A DNA stretch of 64,000 nucleotides from Trichococcus collinsii (GTDB lineage Bacteria; Bacillota; Bacilli; Lactobacillales; Aerococcaceae). This document shows positions 50,792 through 60,454 of the stretch, one piece after another. A program made the translations under genes and the position numbers. A model generated the notes under the pieces. That model saw nothing but the letters and a program-made list of their open reading frames with translations. It did no database searches and was not told where the DNA came from. Each line of letters begins with the position of its first letter. Positions within the stretch are counted from its first letter, which is position 1. The stretch spans positions 656,891 through 720,890 of the forward strand of contig NZ_FNQH01000001.1 of the NCBI RefSeq assembly GCF_900107505.1, in the 5' to 3' direction.

Positions 50792-51524
50792 CCTGAATCA
50801 CCTTTCTCATTTGCAGTGCGCGTTCCGGATAATCCGTGATCATCGAATCGATATTTTTGCGCAGACAGACTTGCATTTCGACCTTTCGATTCACCGTCCA
50901 AACGCGAAGCGGTATCTTGGATTGTTCGAAAGGGGGCAGGCTGCGCAGAATCGAAAACTTTGGGTGCCACCCTTCTACAGGGATCCCTTCGCCCAGATCG
51001 TTTTGCTGCTTTCCTTTTTTGCTGAAAAGTAAGGCAATTTTTGAGTCCCCGCGTAAGGCTTTGATTTTTTTCAAGGTTTCGTAATGGAAACTGGAGTAGA
51101 TAACCGAAAACTGGTCAAGATAAGGTTCTGCCAAAGCCAGCACTTTTCCTTCGATGGAAGGATATTGGAACACGTCCGTTTTCAATTCAATGTTGAGCAC
51201 ACCTGTAAACTGATTTCCCTCCAAAAGGGTCAATACCTCTTGGAGTGTCGGGATGCGAGCGTTGCTGTATTTCGGATCGAACCAGCTTCCGGCATCCAAT
51301 TCCTTCAATTGTTCCAGGGTCATATCCTTGACATAGCCTTTTCCGGAGGTGGTGCGGTCCACGGTTTCATCATGGATGACCACGACCTCACCATCTTTAG
51401 TCAGATGGACGTCCAATTCTATGCCGTCGCTTGCAACTTTCAGCGCTTCCTGAAAAGACTCCAGCGTATTTTCTGGTCGGGTCCCACGACTACCCCGATG
51501 CGCGATGATTTTAGTGTATGCCAA
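50784..51524 (-). CDS. Glycerophosphodiester phosphodiesterase
   Basis: A cytoplasmic GDPD of about 246 residues hydrolysing glycerophosphodiesters to glycerol-3-phosphate and an alcohol. The catalytic and metal-binding residues are in KIIAHRGSRGTRPENTLESF (His-Arg, Glu-Asn) and IELDVHLTKDGEVVVIHD, with GVLNIELKTD later. The start was set at TTG 51524 (reading MAYTKIIAHRG), behind AAGGGCTGGGG. The open frame to 51704 overlaps recN in another frame and is rejected. It lies between recN and miaA in the long minus-strand operon. Confidence 0.9.
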   Translation of the reverse strand: MAYTKIIAHRGSRGTRPENTLESFQEALKVASDGIELDVHLTKDGEVVVIHDETVDRTTSGKGYVKDMTLEQLKELDAGSWFDPKYSNARIPTLQEVLTLLEGNQFTGVLNIELKTDVFQYPSIEGKVLALAEPYLDQFSVIYSSFHYETLKKIKALRGDSKIALLFSKKGKQQNDLGEGIPVEGWHPKFSILRSLPPFEQSKIPLRVWTVNRKVEMQVCLRKNIDSMITDYPERALQMRKVIQGV

Positions 51525-51567
51525 TTTCCCCAGCCCTTCCGGTCTGCTCTGCTGCGCAGTTTTTCTT

Positions 51568-53268
51568 TTATGCTTTGTTTTTTTCGGTATCAGCCAAATC
51601 CAGCAATTCTTTTGCGTGGGCCAGTGAAAGTTCCGTGATATCGGTACCCGCCAGCATGCGTGCGACTTCGTTGATGCGTTCAGGCCCGAACAGCGGTTTG
51701 ACATGTGTCTTTGTCCGTTCTGCGATTATCTCTTTTTCGATATAGAGATGCTGATCCGCCATCGCAGCCACTTGCGGAAGATGCGTGATGCAGAGCACTT
51801 GTGAGTAACTGGCCACCAAGTGGATTTTATTGGCGATCGCTTGCGCCACCCTGCCCGAAACGCCGGTATCCACTTCATCAAAGATGATGCTAGTGATGCC
51901 CTGCGTTTTGGTGAAAATGGCTTTCATCGCCAACATCATCCGCGAGAGTTCGCCGCCGCTGGCAACCTTAGCCAACGCTTTCAGTGGTTCGCCGACGTTC
52001 GTCGCGATATAGAATTCAACGTGGTCCAACCCGTTGTCGGTAATCATAAGCTTACCTGGCTGTGCATGGAAAACCGTCTTGAAAAGGACCTTTTCCATAT
52101 ACAGTTCCTTTAACTGCAGTTGGATCTGTTCTTCCAGAATGACTGCAGCTTTTTCGCGGAGGGCTGTCAGTTGTTTGCCGATGGCCAGAATCTCTTCTTT
52201 TGCCTTATTATAGTCCACGTTGAGTTTCTCTAGGTAGCTTTCCCGGTTTTCGATCAGATCGAGTTCTCGAGAAATTTTTTCGTAATGCCCAAGAACTTCG
52301 ATGATTGTATTTCCGTATTTCCGCTTCAACTGGCGGATCAATTCCAATCGGTTCTCGATCTCGTTCAAGCGTCCTTCATCATAAGACAATTGTTCGATCT
52401 CCGACAAGATGTCACCGGCACATTCCTGCAGCTGGTAATACGCTGCCGAAACCGAGGATGCGATTGTCTGATAGACCGGATTGATGTCCTGCACCTTTTC
52501 CAACGCTGCCATACCGAGGCCGATTTTGTCGATGCCGTTCTCTTCGCTGTTCTGCATTGAATCGTACGCACTCGTCAAAGCTTGCATGACTTTTTGATAA
52601 TTGACGAGCAGGTTCCGTTCTTCCTCCAGTTTTTCATCCTCCGCGGGATCCTTCAACTGTGCTTGTTCGATTTCCTGGATTTGGAAAGTCAACAAGTCGA
52701 TTCTTTGAACTGTTTCTTTTTCGTCTGTCTTCAATTTGATCAATTGCTTGCGTGTATCCATATAATGGGAATAGATATGGAGGTAATGCATTTTGACATC
52801 TTTCAGTTCATTCCCGGCAAACTGATCCAGAAGATCGATATGTTTTTGCGGATCCATCAATTCTTGATGCTCGTTTTGCCCATGGATATCGATCAGCGTT
52901 TCACCGACTTCGCGTAGCGTCGCAACCGTTACGATGGTGCCGTTGACGCGGGAAATATTTTTTCCGTTCCGGGAAAGTTCCCGTTGCAGCAGAACTTGAT
53001 TCCCATCCGCTTCGATTCCATAGGATTCCAGCACAGCCACTGTCTTGGCGTTTTCGGGAATACTGAAAAGCCCTTGAATGACCGTCTTGTTTTCGCCGTA
53101 TCGAATCAAATCGTTGGATCCTCTACCGCCAGCCAACAGACCGACGGCATCAATGATGATGGATTTCCCGGCTCCGGTTTCCCCGGTAAGCACAGTCATC
53201 CCCTCATCAAAACTCACTTGAAGATTTTCAATTATCGCAAAATTTTTAATGGACAACTCTTGTAACAT
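51568..53268 (-). CDS. recN: DNA repair protein RecN
   Basis: A 566-residue SMC-like ATPase that helps align ends in double-strand-break repair. Walker A is LTGETGAGKSIIIDAVG at residues about 26-42, a long central coiled coil follows, and the C-terminal ABC signature ASGGELSRMMLA and Walker B SIIFDEVDTGVSG are intact. Length typical. It is preceded by tlyA with a 35-bp gap. The arginine repressor gene that usually separates the two in Bacilli is absent. Confidence 0.96.
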   Translation of the reverse strand: MLQELSIKNFAIIENLQVSFDEGMTVLTGETGAGKSIIIDAVGLLAGGRGSNDLIRYGENKTVIQGLFSIPENAKTVAVLESYGIEADGNQVLLQRELSRNGKNISRVNGTIVTVATLREVGETLIDIHGQNEHQELMDPQKHIDLLDQFAGNELKDVKMHYLHIYSHYMDTRKQLIKLKTDEKETVQRIDLLTFQIQEIEQAQLKDPAEDEKLEEERNLLVNYQKVMQALTSAYDSMQNSEENGIDKIGLGMAALEKVQDINPVYQTIASSVSAAYYQLQECAGDILSEIEQLSYDEGRLNEIENRLELIRQLKRKYGNTIIEVLGHYEKISRELDLIENRESYLEKLNVDYNKAKEEILAIGKQLTALREKAAVILEEQIQLQLKELYMEKVLFKTVFHAQPGKLMITDNGLDHVEFYIATNVGEPLKALAKVASGGELSRMMLAMKAIFTKTQGITSIIFDEVDTGVSGRVAQAIANKIHLVASYSQVLCITHLPQVAAMADQHLYIEKEIIAERTKTHVKPLFGPERINEVARMLAGTDITELSLAHAKELLDLADTEKNKA

Positions 53269-53303
53269 TCCGCATTCCCCTTCGCAACAGTTCCTTGAAA
53301 TAC

Positions 53304-54146
53304 CTATTTATCGGAAATTGAGATTGATTTGCTTTTCAGTTGCAGATAAGCCTCTTTAACCACTTGTGGGCTGTCGATTTCCGGAGAGACGATACCCGGC
53401 ACATGATCATTGGCCTGTAAATGGACCAAAAATTCGATGTTTCCGGTTCCTCCAGTTATAGGCGAAAAGCTCAGATTTTTCACATCGAATCCGGTCAGGG
53501 AAGCAAACTCCAAGATATCCCGTAACACTTCATTATGGACTGCTGGGTCGCTAACGATGCCTTTTTTGCCGATTTTCCCTCTTCCTGCTTCGAACTGCGG
53601 TTTGATTAGTGCAACGACGTCTCCGCCAACTGCGATGATTTGCTTTAGAACCGGCAAAATCAGTTTCAGCGAAATGAAGGATACGTCAATCGAAGCCATC
53701 TCCGGCCTGCCTTTTTCAAAATCCTCTAACTTGCTGTAGCGGAAATTAACCCGTTCCATCACCACGACCCGTTCATCCTGGCGCAACTTCCAATCCAATT
53801 GATTGTAGCCGACATCGAGTGCGTAACATAGCTTTGCGCCATTTTGCAGCGCGACATCCGTGAAGCCTCCCGTTGAACTTCCGATATCCAAAAAGATTTT
53901 GTCTTTTGGATCCACTTGGAACAATACGATGGCTTTTTCTAGTTTCAGCCCGCCACGGCTTACATATTTCAACGTTTCTCCCTTTATATGGAGTATTTTC
54001 TCGACGGATATCTTTTCGCCCGGTTTGTCGTAACGCTGGTTATTTTCGTCATAGATTTGCCCGGCCATGATCAATCTTTTGGCTTTTTCACGGGAATCTG
54101 TCAAGCCTTGTTGTACTACAAGTAAATCTAATCTTTCTTTTTCCAT
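53304..54146 (-). CDS. tlyA: TlyA family rRNA 2'-O-methyltransferase
   Basis: A 280-residue protein with an N-terminal S4 RNA-binding domain (KERLDLLVVQQGLTDSREKA, KRLIMAGQ) and an FtsJ-like methyltransferase (FLDIGSSTGGFTDVALQNGA, with the catalytic Lys region and VALIKPQFEAG). Homologues methylate ribosomal RNA cytidines and affect capreomycin sensitivity. It is located between ispA and recN as in other Bacilli, without dxs or argR alongside. Confidence 0.93.
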   Translation of the reverse strand: MEKERLDLLVVQQGLTDSREKAKRLIMAGQIYDENNQRYDKPGEKISVEKILHIKGETLKYVSRGGLKLEKAIVLFQVDPKDKIFLDIGSSTGGFTDVALQNGAKLCYALDVGYNQLDWKLRQDERVVVMERVNFRYSKLEDFEKGRPEMASIDVSFISLKLILPVLKQIIAVGGDVVALIKPQFEAGRGKIGKKGIVSDPAVHNEVLRDILEFASLTGFDVKNLSFSPITGGTGNIEFLVHLQANDHVPGIVSPEIDSPQVVKEAYLQLKSKSISISDK

Positions 54147-54158
54147 GGTAATCTCCCG

Positions 54159-55052
54159 TTAAATTCTGACGTAGTCCAATAATTGGCGGAATATATCTAT
54201 TTTTCCCTCCGCACCGCCATAGGACAGAGCCGCCCGGTCCAAACAGCCTTCCGCTTGAAGGATAACGCTGTTCAGTTCCTGTATGGCTCCTGTGACTCCC
54301 AATAAGGATGGGTATGTATTTTTGTTCAATGCGGCATCATGATGGATGGTTTTGCCTGTCTCGGCCTCATCCAAAACGACATCCTTAAGATCATTGTGGA
54401 TTTGGTAAGCCAAACCCAACTGACGGGAGAAATCTTCCATTTCAGTTGAGAATGGTTCATCCGCCTCCGCAATCAGGCATCCTGCTGTGACAGCATATCT
54501 TATCAATGCGCCTGTCTTTTTATCGTGCACTTGTTCCAATTCTTCTATTGTAAGTGCCTTCGTTTCGCCCTCAACATCATCCATCTGTCCCGCAATCATT
54601 CCGCTCGGGCCAGCGGCTTTCGCCAACAAGCCGATCAGTTTGACTTTTTTGTCTGCCGAAACGACGGAGGATGCCGCAAGAATCTCGAAAGCTGCAGTCA
54701 ACAACGCGTCCCCCGCAAGAATTGCGGTGGATTCTCCGAATACCTTATGCGAGGTCAAGCGTCCCCGTCTGTAATCATCGTCATCCATAGCCGGCAGGTC
54801 ATCATGAATCAATGAATAGGTATGGATATATTCCAGAGCGGCTGCGGCTGCAAAGCCATCCGAAATCTCGCCGCCCGCCATCGAAAGGGTCGCCAACACT
54901 AAAAGAGGGCGAATTCTTTTTCCGCCCCCCATTAAAGAATACGCCATCGCTTTGTGCAGATTTTCTTGCGAAGGCACACGTGCATCCAATTCCGAGTAGA
55001 GGTAATCATCGAATCGAGGCATCCATTCCGATTGAAATTCGCTAAGATTCAT
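54159..55052 (-). CDS. ispA: Farnesyl diphosphate synthase (geranyltranstransferase)
   Basis: A 297-residue all-helical prenyltransferase making farnesyl diphosphate from DMAPP and IPP for undecaprenyl and quinone synthesis. The first aspartate-rich motif DDLPAMDDDDYRRGR is intact, as is the KKTGALI lysine region. The second aspartate-rich motif reads NDLKD (in YQIHNDLKDVV) rather than DDxxD, an unusual change at a magnesium ligand. The start at 55052 (MNLSEFQSEW) follows GGAG at 10 bases; the ATG at 55061 overlaps the xseB stop and is too near that site. Confidence 0.93.
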   Translation of the reverse strand: MNLSEFQSEWMPRFDDYLYSELDARVPSQENLHKAMAYSLMGGGKRIRPLLVLATLSMAGGEISDGFAAAAALEYIHTYSLIHDDLPAMDDDDYRRGRLTSHKVFGESTAILAGDALLTAAFEILAASSVVSADKKVKLIGLLAKAAGPSGMIAGQMDDVEGETKALTIEELEQVHDKKTGALIRYAVTAGCLIAEADEPFSTEMEDFSRQLGLAYQIHNDLKDVVLDEAETGKTIHHDAALNKNTYPSLLGVTGAIQELNSVILQAEGCLDRAALSYGGAEGKIDIFRQLLDYVRI

Positions 55053-55057
55053 GCTTG

Positions 55058-55303
55058 TCATTCTCCTTCAGTTTGGGCTGCGAGCTCTTCAAAATTCGCT
55101 TCCGAACCATCCGGGTTGACGATTTTCGTCAATGTCTTTTCAGCATTGTTCAAAGTGTCTTGGCAATACTTGCTGAGATCCATCCCAACCTTGAATTGCT
55201 CCAATGCCTCTTCCAGTGGAACGTCCCCTGCTTCTAGTCTTGTTACAATAGCTTCTAATTGGTTCATTGCTTCTTCAAAACTTACTTTCTTTTCGGCCAT
55301 CAT
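55058..55303 (-). CDS. xseB: Exodeoxyribonuclease VII small subunit
   Basis: An 81-residue helical subunit ([20 protein letters not shown] followed by [14 protein letters not shown]) that binds the XseA coiled coil. It is somewhat longer at the C-terminus than usual. It overlaps the end of xseA by 29 bp in a different frame and abuts ispA, so all three are translationally coupled. Confidence 0.94.
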   Translation of the reverse strand: MMAEKKVSFEEAMNQLEAIVTRLEAGDVPLEEALEQFKVGMDLSKYCQDTLNNAEKTLTKIVNPDGSEANFEELAAQTEGE

Positions 55304-56636
55304 TATTTTCCTCCACCACTTGTTTTACTTCTGCATCAGCATAACCGTCTGAAAAATTCACTTTCAATTTATCACCACTGCGCAACTCTTTGACGGATGC
55401 GATTACGTTCCCATCTTTTGTCGTATACGTGTATCCGCGCGACATGATCTTCAATGGACTCAACAAGTCCAAGGATTGCATAGCTGTTGTCATACGCATT
55501 TTTTTCTGTTTCAGATAGCGATCCATGGCCCTTTGCAGTTCACCAGTGATCTGTTGCCTGCGATTGCCAGCAAATAGTACATCCCTTGCTGGATTGCGGT
55601 TTTCAAGGCGCAATTGCAGCCGTTGCAACTCATTGAAGCGCAAATGGATCTGCTGCTGCATCTGATTGGCTAGACGTTGTTGTACCTGGTCCGCTTTGAT
55701 GGCATAACCTTCATACATCCTCTCCGGTTGTCTGAAGATATAGGATTGCATGGCGCGGTTCAATCGTTGTTGTTGCATCGTTTGCAGATGCCGCATCTTT
55801 TGATAGAGTCTGTTGTCGATCTGATGGATATACCGGATGACATCGCTCAATACCGGAACAGACAACTCCGCCGCTGCTGTAGGAGTAGCGGCGCGTACAT
55901 CCGCAACAAAGTCAGCCAATGTCGTATCCGTTTCATGTCCCACGGAAGAGATGACCGGGGCACTCATGGCAGCGATTTGGCGGACGACTGTTTCTTCGTT
56001 GAAGGACCAGAGATCTTCGATGGAGCCGCCACCCCTTGCAACGATGACCACATCAAAATCACCTTTTTTTTCAATTGCTTGAAGATTCTTTATGATGTTG
56101 GCGGCGGAATCCTTTCCTTGCACAATGGTCGGATAGAGCACGAGCTGGACAATCGGGTATCTTCTTTTCACAGTCGTCATGATGTCCCGGATGACCGCAC
56201 CACTTGGACTAGTCACTATGGCGATGCGTTTCGGAAATACCGGAAGTTCTTTCTTAGGCAGAGAAAACAACCCTTCGCGCGCTAATTTCTCCTTCAGCTC
56301 CGAGAACGCTTGGTACAAAGCACCTACGCCATCGGGTTCCATATGCTCGACCATGATATTGTAGGTTCCGCCCGATTCGTAGACGTTCACCCGTCCGATG
56401 AGCATGACCTTCATCCCTTCCTTGGGCTTGAACGTCAACTTGTCGAATCTGCCTTTGTACATCACTGCTGAGATGACGGCATGGTCATCCTTCAGGCTGA
56501 AGTATTGATGGCCCGGACGCGGACGATAATTGGATATTTCTCCAGTAAGGTAGACACGTTCGAGATAAGGATCGGCATCAAATTTTCTTTTGATGTATTT
56601 GGTTAAAGCGGTGACGCTGAGATAGAGAGGTTCCAA
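55275..56636 (-). CDS. xseA: Exodeoxyribonuclease VII large subunit
   Basis: A 453-residue catalytic subunit degrading single-stranded DNA in both directions. The N-terminal OB-fold ([20 protein letters not shown]), the catalytic core with [19 protein letters not shown] and [19 protein letters not shown], and the long coiled-coil stalk (about 260-390) are all present. The start is TTG at 56636 with a perfect AGGAGG 7 bases upstream. It lies between folD and xseB. Confidence 0.95.
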   Translation of the reverse strand: MEPLYLSVTALTKYIKRKFDADPYLERVYLTGEISNYRPRPGHQYFSLKDDHAVISAVMYKGRFDKLTFKPKEGMKVMLIGRVNVYESGGTYNIMVEHMEPDGVGALYQAFSELKEKLAREGLFSLPKKELPVFPKRIAIVTSPSGAVIRDIMTTVKRRYPIVQLVLYPTIVQGKDSAANIIKNLQAIEKKGDFDVVIVARGGGSIEDLWSFNEETVVRQIAAMSAPVISSVGHETDTTLADFVADVRAATPTAAAELSVPVLSDVIRYIHQIDNRLYQKMRHLQTMQQQRLNRAMQSYIFRQPERMYEGYAIKADQVQQRLANQMQQQIHLRFNELQRLQLRLENRNPARDVLFAGNRRQQITGELQRAMDRYLKQKKMRMTTAMQSLDLLSPLKIMSRGYTYTTKDGNVIASVKELRSGDKLKVNFSDGYADAEVKQVVEENNDGRKESKF

Positions 56637-56652
56637 CTTTGTGCCTCCTTGA

Positions 56653-57492
56653 TTATTTTGCTTTATCGATTGTTTGTTGCAACAGCATCGTGATGGTCAT
56701 CGGACCGACGCCGCCAGGAACTGGTGTGATATGGCTTGCGATTCCCATTGCACCGGCCGTGTCCACGTCGCCAATCAATTTGCCTTCCACACTGCGGTTC
56801 ATCCCTACATCGATGACGACTGCGCCCTCTTTGATGAAATCGGCAGTGACAAAATGGCCTCTGCCAATCGCAGCAACTAGGATATCGGCTTCTTTAGCCA
56901 ATTCTTTAAGGTTTTTGGTGCGGGAATGGGCAATCGTGACGGTCGCATTCTCGTTCATAAGCATGATGGCCATCGGTTTGCCGACGATATTGCTGCGGCC
57001 GATCACTAAAGCTTTTTTACCTTCAAGTTCGATGTTGTATTCTTCCAAAATCTTCATGATGCCGTAAGGTGTACAAGGTAAGGCTGATTCATTGCCCAGG
57101 AAAAAGTTCCCGACGTTCATTGGATGGAAACCATCCACATCCTTCTCATAACGGATGGCGCGCAAAACTTTTTGTTCATCTATGTGTTTCGGCAAAGGCA
57201 GCTGTACCAAAATACCATGCATACTGTCATCTTGGTTCTGCTTTTCAACTTCTGCCAGGAGATCTTCTTCGGAAATGTCTTCCGCAAGACGAACGACACG
57301 TGAATTCATACCCATTGCTGCGGATTGCTTTTCTTTATTGCGGACATAGACTTGGCTCGCTTTATCCTCGCCGACCAAAATGACGCAAAGACCCGGGGTT
57401 TTCCCTTCTGCTGTCAATGCTGCTACCTGTTCTTTCATCTGATCTTGCATTTTTTTTGCTAAGCCTTTTCCATCCATGATAATCGTTTCCAT
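56653..57492 (-). CDS. folD: Bifunctional methylenetetrahydrofolate dehydrogenase/cyclohydrolase FolD
   Basis: A 279-residue enzyme interconverting methylene-, methenyl- and formyl-tetrahydrofolate. Conserved KEKQSAAMGMNSRVV (the usual catalytic Lys site in YVRNKEKQS), VQLPLPKHID, and the NADP-binding ALVIGRSNIVGKPMA and DVGMNR are intact. C-terminal ITPVPGGVGPMT is the hallmark end. It appears to start the long operon folD to ynbB, as a terminator and a promoter-like region (around 57500-57590) separate it from nusB. Confidence 0.96.
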   Translation of the reverse strand: METIIMDGKGLAKKMQDQMKEQVAALTAEGKTPGLCVILVGEDKASQVYVRNKEKQSAAMGMNSRVVRLAEDISEEDLLAEVEKQNQDDSMHGILVQLPLPKHIDEQKVLRAIRYEKDVDGFHPMNVGNFFLGNESALPCTPYGIMKILEEYNIELEGKKALVIGRSNIVGKPMAIMLMNENATVTIAHSRTKNLKELAKEADILVAAIGRGHFVTADFIKEGAVVIDVGMNRSVEGKLIGDVDTAGAMGIASHITPVPGGVGPMTITMLLQQTIDKAK

Positions 57493-57591
57493 TAATCAAT
57501 CTCCTTTTCCTTGGTGTTATCGTCTATTTTAACATATTATCTTTGATTACGGTTAGAAAAGCGGGCTTGGTATGCCTGAATTCATCGACAA

Positions 57592-57634
57592 AAAAAGAAA
57601 AACCCTTATGCCTAAGCATTAAGGATTTTCCGTT
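57592..57634 (-). terminator. Terminator overlapping the nusB stop
   Basis: Minus-strand AATCCTTAATGC pairs with GCATAAGGGTTT followed by T-runs. The nusB stop codon is part of the stem. Confidence 0.8.
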
Positions 57635-58074
57635 TTAGGAATGAGGTTCGACAATACACCATTGATGAATTTGCTCGATTGTTCATCGCAATAAAGCTTT
57701 GAAATTTCGATTGCTTCATTCAACGCTACCCTTTGAGGTACTTGTTCCGTATCTCCCAACAGCATTTCATAAGCAGCAATCTGCATGATCAAAGCGTCTG
57801 CTTTGGCCAATCTGCCCACAGTCCAGTTCTTCAGATAAGGTTGGATCGCTTCATCGATCGCCGCTTGATTGTCCAACACGCCGTGCACTAATGTGACCAA
57901 ATAAGGATAATCCTGAATTTCGACATCCTCTTCGCTGTTCCATTCCTCTGAATCGCTCAAAATAGCTTGCTTGATGGCTTCTTCAGGGGTCAATTCTTCG
58001 TTCGTTTTCAATTGGAAAAGGGCTTGAAGCGCCTTTTCGCGGATTTCTCTTCTGGTTAAATGGGAAGTGCTCAC
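57619..58074 (-). CDS. nusB: Transcription antitermination factor NusB
   Basis: A 151-residue all-helical protein joining NusE (S10) at boxA to prevent termination in rRNA operons. RREIREKALQALFQL near the N-terminus and the C-terminal RVALNEAIEISKLYCDEQSS (followed by KFINGVL) are the diagnostic parts. Its start overlaps the yqhY stop by four bases (ATGA). The trio efp-yqhY-nusB is conserved in Firmicutes. Confidence 0.96.
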   Translation of the reverse strand: MSTSHLTRREIREKALQALFQLKTNEELTPEEAIKQAILSDSEEWNSEEDVEIQDYPYLVTLVHGVLDNQAAIDEAIQPYLKNWTVGRLAKADALIMQIAAYEMLLGDTEQVPQRVALNEAIEISKLYCDEQSSKFINGVLSNLIPKTENP

Positions 58075-58496
58075 GCATTCTCCCCCAATTCTGTATCCAA
58101 ATCAAGATAGGCATTATCTTCGGATTTCGGTGCGACAAGGCCGACCACATGGACGTTCACTTGCGACACTTCGAGATTGCTCATGTAAAGGACTTGTTCC
58201 TTTACTTTTTCTTGCATATCCAAAGCGACTTTTGGCACGGAAGTCCCGTATTTGATGTAACAGTACACATCAATCGCCAAACCATTTTCATCGACTGTCA
58301 AATGTACACCTTTGTTATGGGCAGTACGTCCTAACAATTCATTGACGCCGGTCTTGAAAGACCCTTGCATCGCATAAACACCTTCTACTTCATTCGCTGC
58401 AATACCCGCGATCACTTCAATCACTTCAGGAGCAATTTCAATCTCTCCCAGCGGAGCTGGACCGTTTGCTAAAGGAATGTTTGTTTCTTCCATCAT
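58071..58496 (-). CDS. yqhY: Asp23/Gls24 family envelope stress protein (YqhY)
   Basis: A 141-residue Asp23-domain protein. The core (GEIEIAPEVIEVIAGIAANE, VEGVYAM, then the YCYIKYGTSVPKVALDMQEK strand-helix pattern) is typical. In Bacillus, YqhY is linked to control of acetyl-CoA carboxylase and fatty-acid synthesis (family knowledge). Here it sits between efp and nusB, apart from the acc genes. GGAG precedes the start. Confidence 0.92.
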   Translation of the reverse strand: MMEETNIPLANGPAPLGEIEIAPEVIEVIAGIAANEVEGVYAMQGSFKTGVNELLGRTAHNKGVHLTVDENGLAIDVYCYIKYGTSVPKVALDMQEKVKEQVLYMSNLEVSQVNVHVVGLVAPKSEDNAYLDLDTELGENA

Positions 58497-58522
58497 CTGT
58501 CATTCTCCTTTCTTGGGAAACA

Positions 58523-59080
58523 TTATGCGCGGGACACGTAAGAACCGTCCGTTGTGTTGACGATAAGCATATCATCCGCATTCACGAAGAATGGTACGTT
58601 GACCATCAATCCAGTCTCCATTTTAGCCGGTTTTGAACCGCCTGAAGCTGTGTCGCCCTTGATCCCTGGCTCAGTTTCTTCCACTCGCAGAATTACAGTA
58701 TTCGGAAGATCTACACCGATTGTTTCTGTTTCGTACATCAGGATGTTGACTTCCATGTTTTCTTTCAGATAGTTCAATTCGTATTCGATTTGGCTTGCAT
58801 TTAATTCGATCTGTTCATAGTTTTCAGTATCCATGAAAACGTAAGCACCGGCACTCTCGTATAGAAATTGCATTTTACGGTTCGCGATATGCGCTTTTCC
58901 GACTTTTTCACCCGCACGGAAAGTTTTTTCCTGTACAGCTCCTGTGCGAAGATTTTTCAATTTTGAACGGACGAAAGCCGCACCTTTACCTGGCTTTACG
59001 TGTTGGAAATCGACAACTTTCCATAACCCTCCATCAATTTCGATCGTTAGGCCTGTCTTAAAATCATTTACTGAAATCAT
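58523..59080 (-). CDS. efp: Elongation factor P
   Basis: A 185-residue three-domain OB-fold protein relieving ribosome stalling at polyproline. The start at 59080 ([10 protein letters not shown]) follows AGGAGGAATT. The tip of domain I reads [19 protein letters not shown], with Lys (KPGKGAA) at the modification position as in Firmicutes that use aminopentanol or no modification. C-terminal GSYVSRA is typical of the family. It is followed by yqhY. Confidence 0.96.
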   Translation of the reverse strand: MISVNDFKTGLTIEIDGGLWKVVDFQHVKPGKGAAFVRSKLKNLRTGAVQEKTFRAGEKVGKAHIANRKMQFLYESAGAYVFMDTENYEQIELNASQIEYELNYLKENMEVNILMYETETIGVDLPNTVILRVEETEPGIKGDTASGGSKPAKMETGLMVNVPFFVNADDMLIVNTTDGSYVSRA

Positions 59081-59148
59081 TAATAATTCCTCCTGTGGCA
59101 ACTCATTTGAAATAAGTTTACCATTAATTTAGTTCGGATTCTATTTTT

Positions 59149-60210
59149 TTATAAAATAATCAATTCTTTTGGAGAATGTATCAAAATTTCGTTGCCGCCA
59201 TCCCTGATAACAAGATCATCTTCGATCCGCACGCCGCCAAGACCGGCAAGATAAATGCCCGGTTCGTTTGTGATGACATTTCCTGGTACAAGCACTTTCC
59301 CAGCTTTTTGTGATGTATTCGGTCCCTCATGTATCTCCAAACCGATACCGTGCCCATTGGAGTGGCCGAAAGCTTCCCCGTAACCTTGTTCCGAAATATA
59401 ATCGCGTGCGATACTATCGACTTCGATGCCTGTCATGCCGGCTTTGGCCGTTGCATTCACGCGCAATTGAGCGGCTAGAACGATATCATAGATTTCCTTC
59501 AACTTTTCATTCGGTTGGCCCACTGAAACCGTACGGGTCATATCCGAAACATAGCCATTGTAATAACAACCGAAATCCAGTGTCACGAAGTCGCCTTTTT
59601 CGATCAACTTGGGACTGGCAACACCATGGGGCATAGCGGAACGGATGCCGCTGGCGACAATCGTTTCGAACGAAACGCCACTCGCACCCAATTCGCGCAT
59701 GTGGAAATCCAAACGGTTAGCAATCTCTATTTCCGAAACTCCTGGACGGATGTAATCAAGGATGAACAGGAAGCCGGCGTCCGCAATTTCACAAGCCCGT
59801 CTGATGGTCTGAATTTCTGCTTCGTCTTTGACTTCACGCAATTCTTCGATGATGCCTGAAGCAGAAAGTAGATCGCACGTCAGCAGGTCCTCTAAATCCT
59901 CAACATTGCGGAAAGACATGATGGCGTCTTCGAAACCTAGAGACGAAAGTCCCTTTTCCTCCACAATCTTTTTCACTTCATCAAATATCGGCCCTTTATT
60001 CTGAATAATCTGAAACCCCTGCGCCTGTGAAGCGGCTTGCTGGGTATAACGGAAGTCGGTCACAAAAAAAGCTTCCTCTTGAGTGATGACCGCCAAACCG
60101 GTCGTACCCGTAAAATTGGAAACATAACGTAAGTTATATTGACTTGTCACCAGCATTGCATCCATCTTCTTCGCTTTGATGGCAGCCTGCAATTTTGAGA
60201 CTCTACTCAT
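59149..60210 (-). CDS. pepP: M24B family Xaa-Pro peptidase
   Basis: A 353-residue pita-bread metallopeptidase (YqhT-like) cleaving N-terminal residues before proline or Xaa-Pro dipeptides. The five metal ligands are visible: VTLDFGCYYNGYVSDMTRT (two Asp), FGHSNGHGIGLEIHEGP (His), NVITNEPGIYL (Glu) and GGVRIEDDLVI (Glu). An N-terminal creatinase domain covers about 1-130. It lies upstream of efp, the conserved pepP-efp pair. GGAAGG precedes the start. Confidence 0.94.
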   Translation of the reverse strand: MSRVSKLQAAIKAKKMDAMLVTSQYNLRYVSNFTGTTGLAVITQEEAFFVTDFRYTQQAASQAQGFQIIQNKGPIFDEVKKIVEEKGLSSLGFEDAIMSFRNVEDLEDLLTCDLLSASGIIEELREVKDEAEIQTIRRACEIADAGFLFILDYIRPGVSEIEIANRLDFHMRELGASGVSFETIVASGIRSAMPHGVASPKLIEKGDFVTLDFGCYYNGYVSDMTRTVSVGQPNEKLKEIYDIVLAAQLRVNATAKAGMTGIEVDSIARDYISEQGYGEAFGHSNGHGIGLEIHEGPNTSQKAGKVLVPGNVITNEPGIYLAGLGGVRIEDDLVIRDGGNEILIHSPKELIIL

Positions 60211-60360
60211 TTCACATACTTCCTTCCAAAAAAATATCCTGTTTGTTTACAAACATACTTATTCAGTATATCAAAAAAGAGCTCGCATAGATAGAGGAAA
60301 TATCGACATTACGCATGACAAAGTAGATCTAAAGCAATTCCCAAAACAGCTAGCACGAAA

Positions 60361-60397
60361 AAACGCACAAACAAGCCGGCAGGTTATCGGCTTGTTT
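60361..60397 (-). terminator. Terminator of the comG operon
   Basis: AAACAAGCCG pairs with CGGCTTGTTT. On the minus strand the stem is followed by GCGTTTTTT. It lies about 60 bp after the comGG stop. The interval 60211-60360 holds only the pepP promoter region. Confidence 0.85.
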
Positions 60398-60454
60398 ATG
60401 CATCTCTCTATTATGCATGACTTCTCATTCGCTGCAAAGCACGACTTTTCCTGC

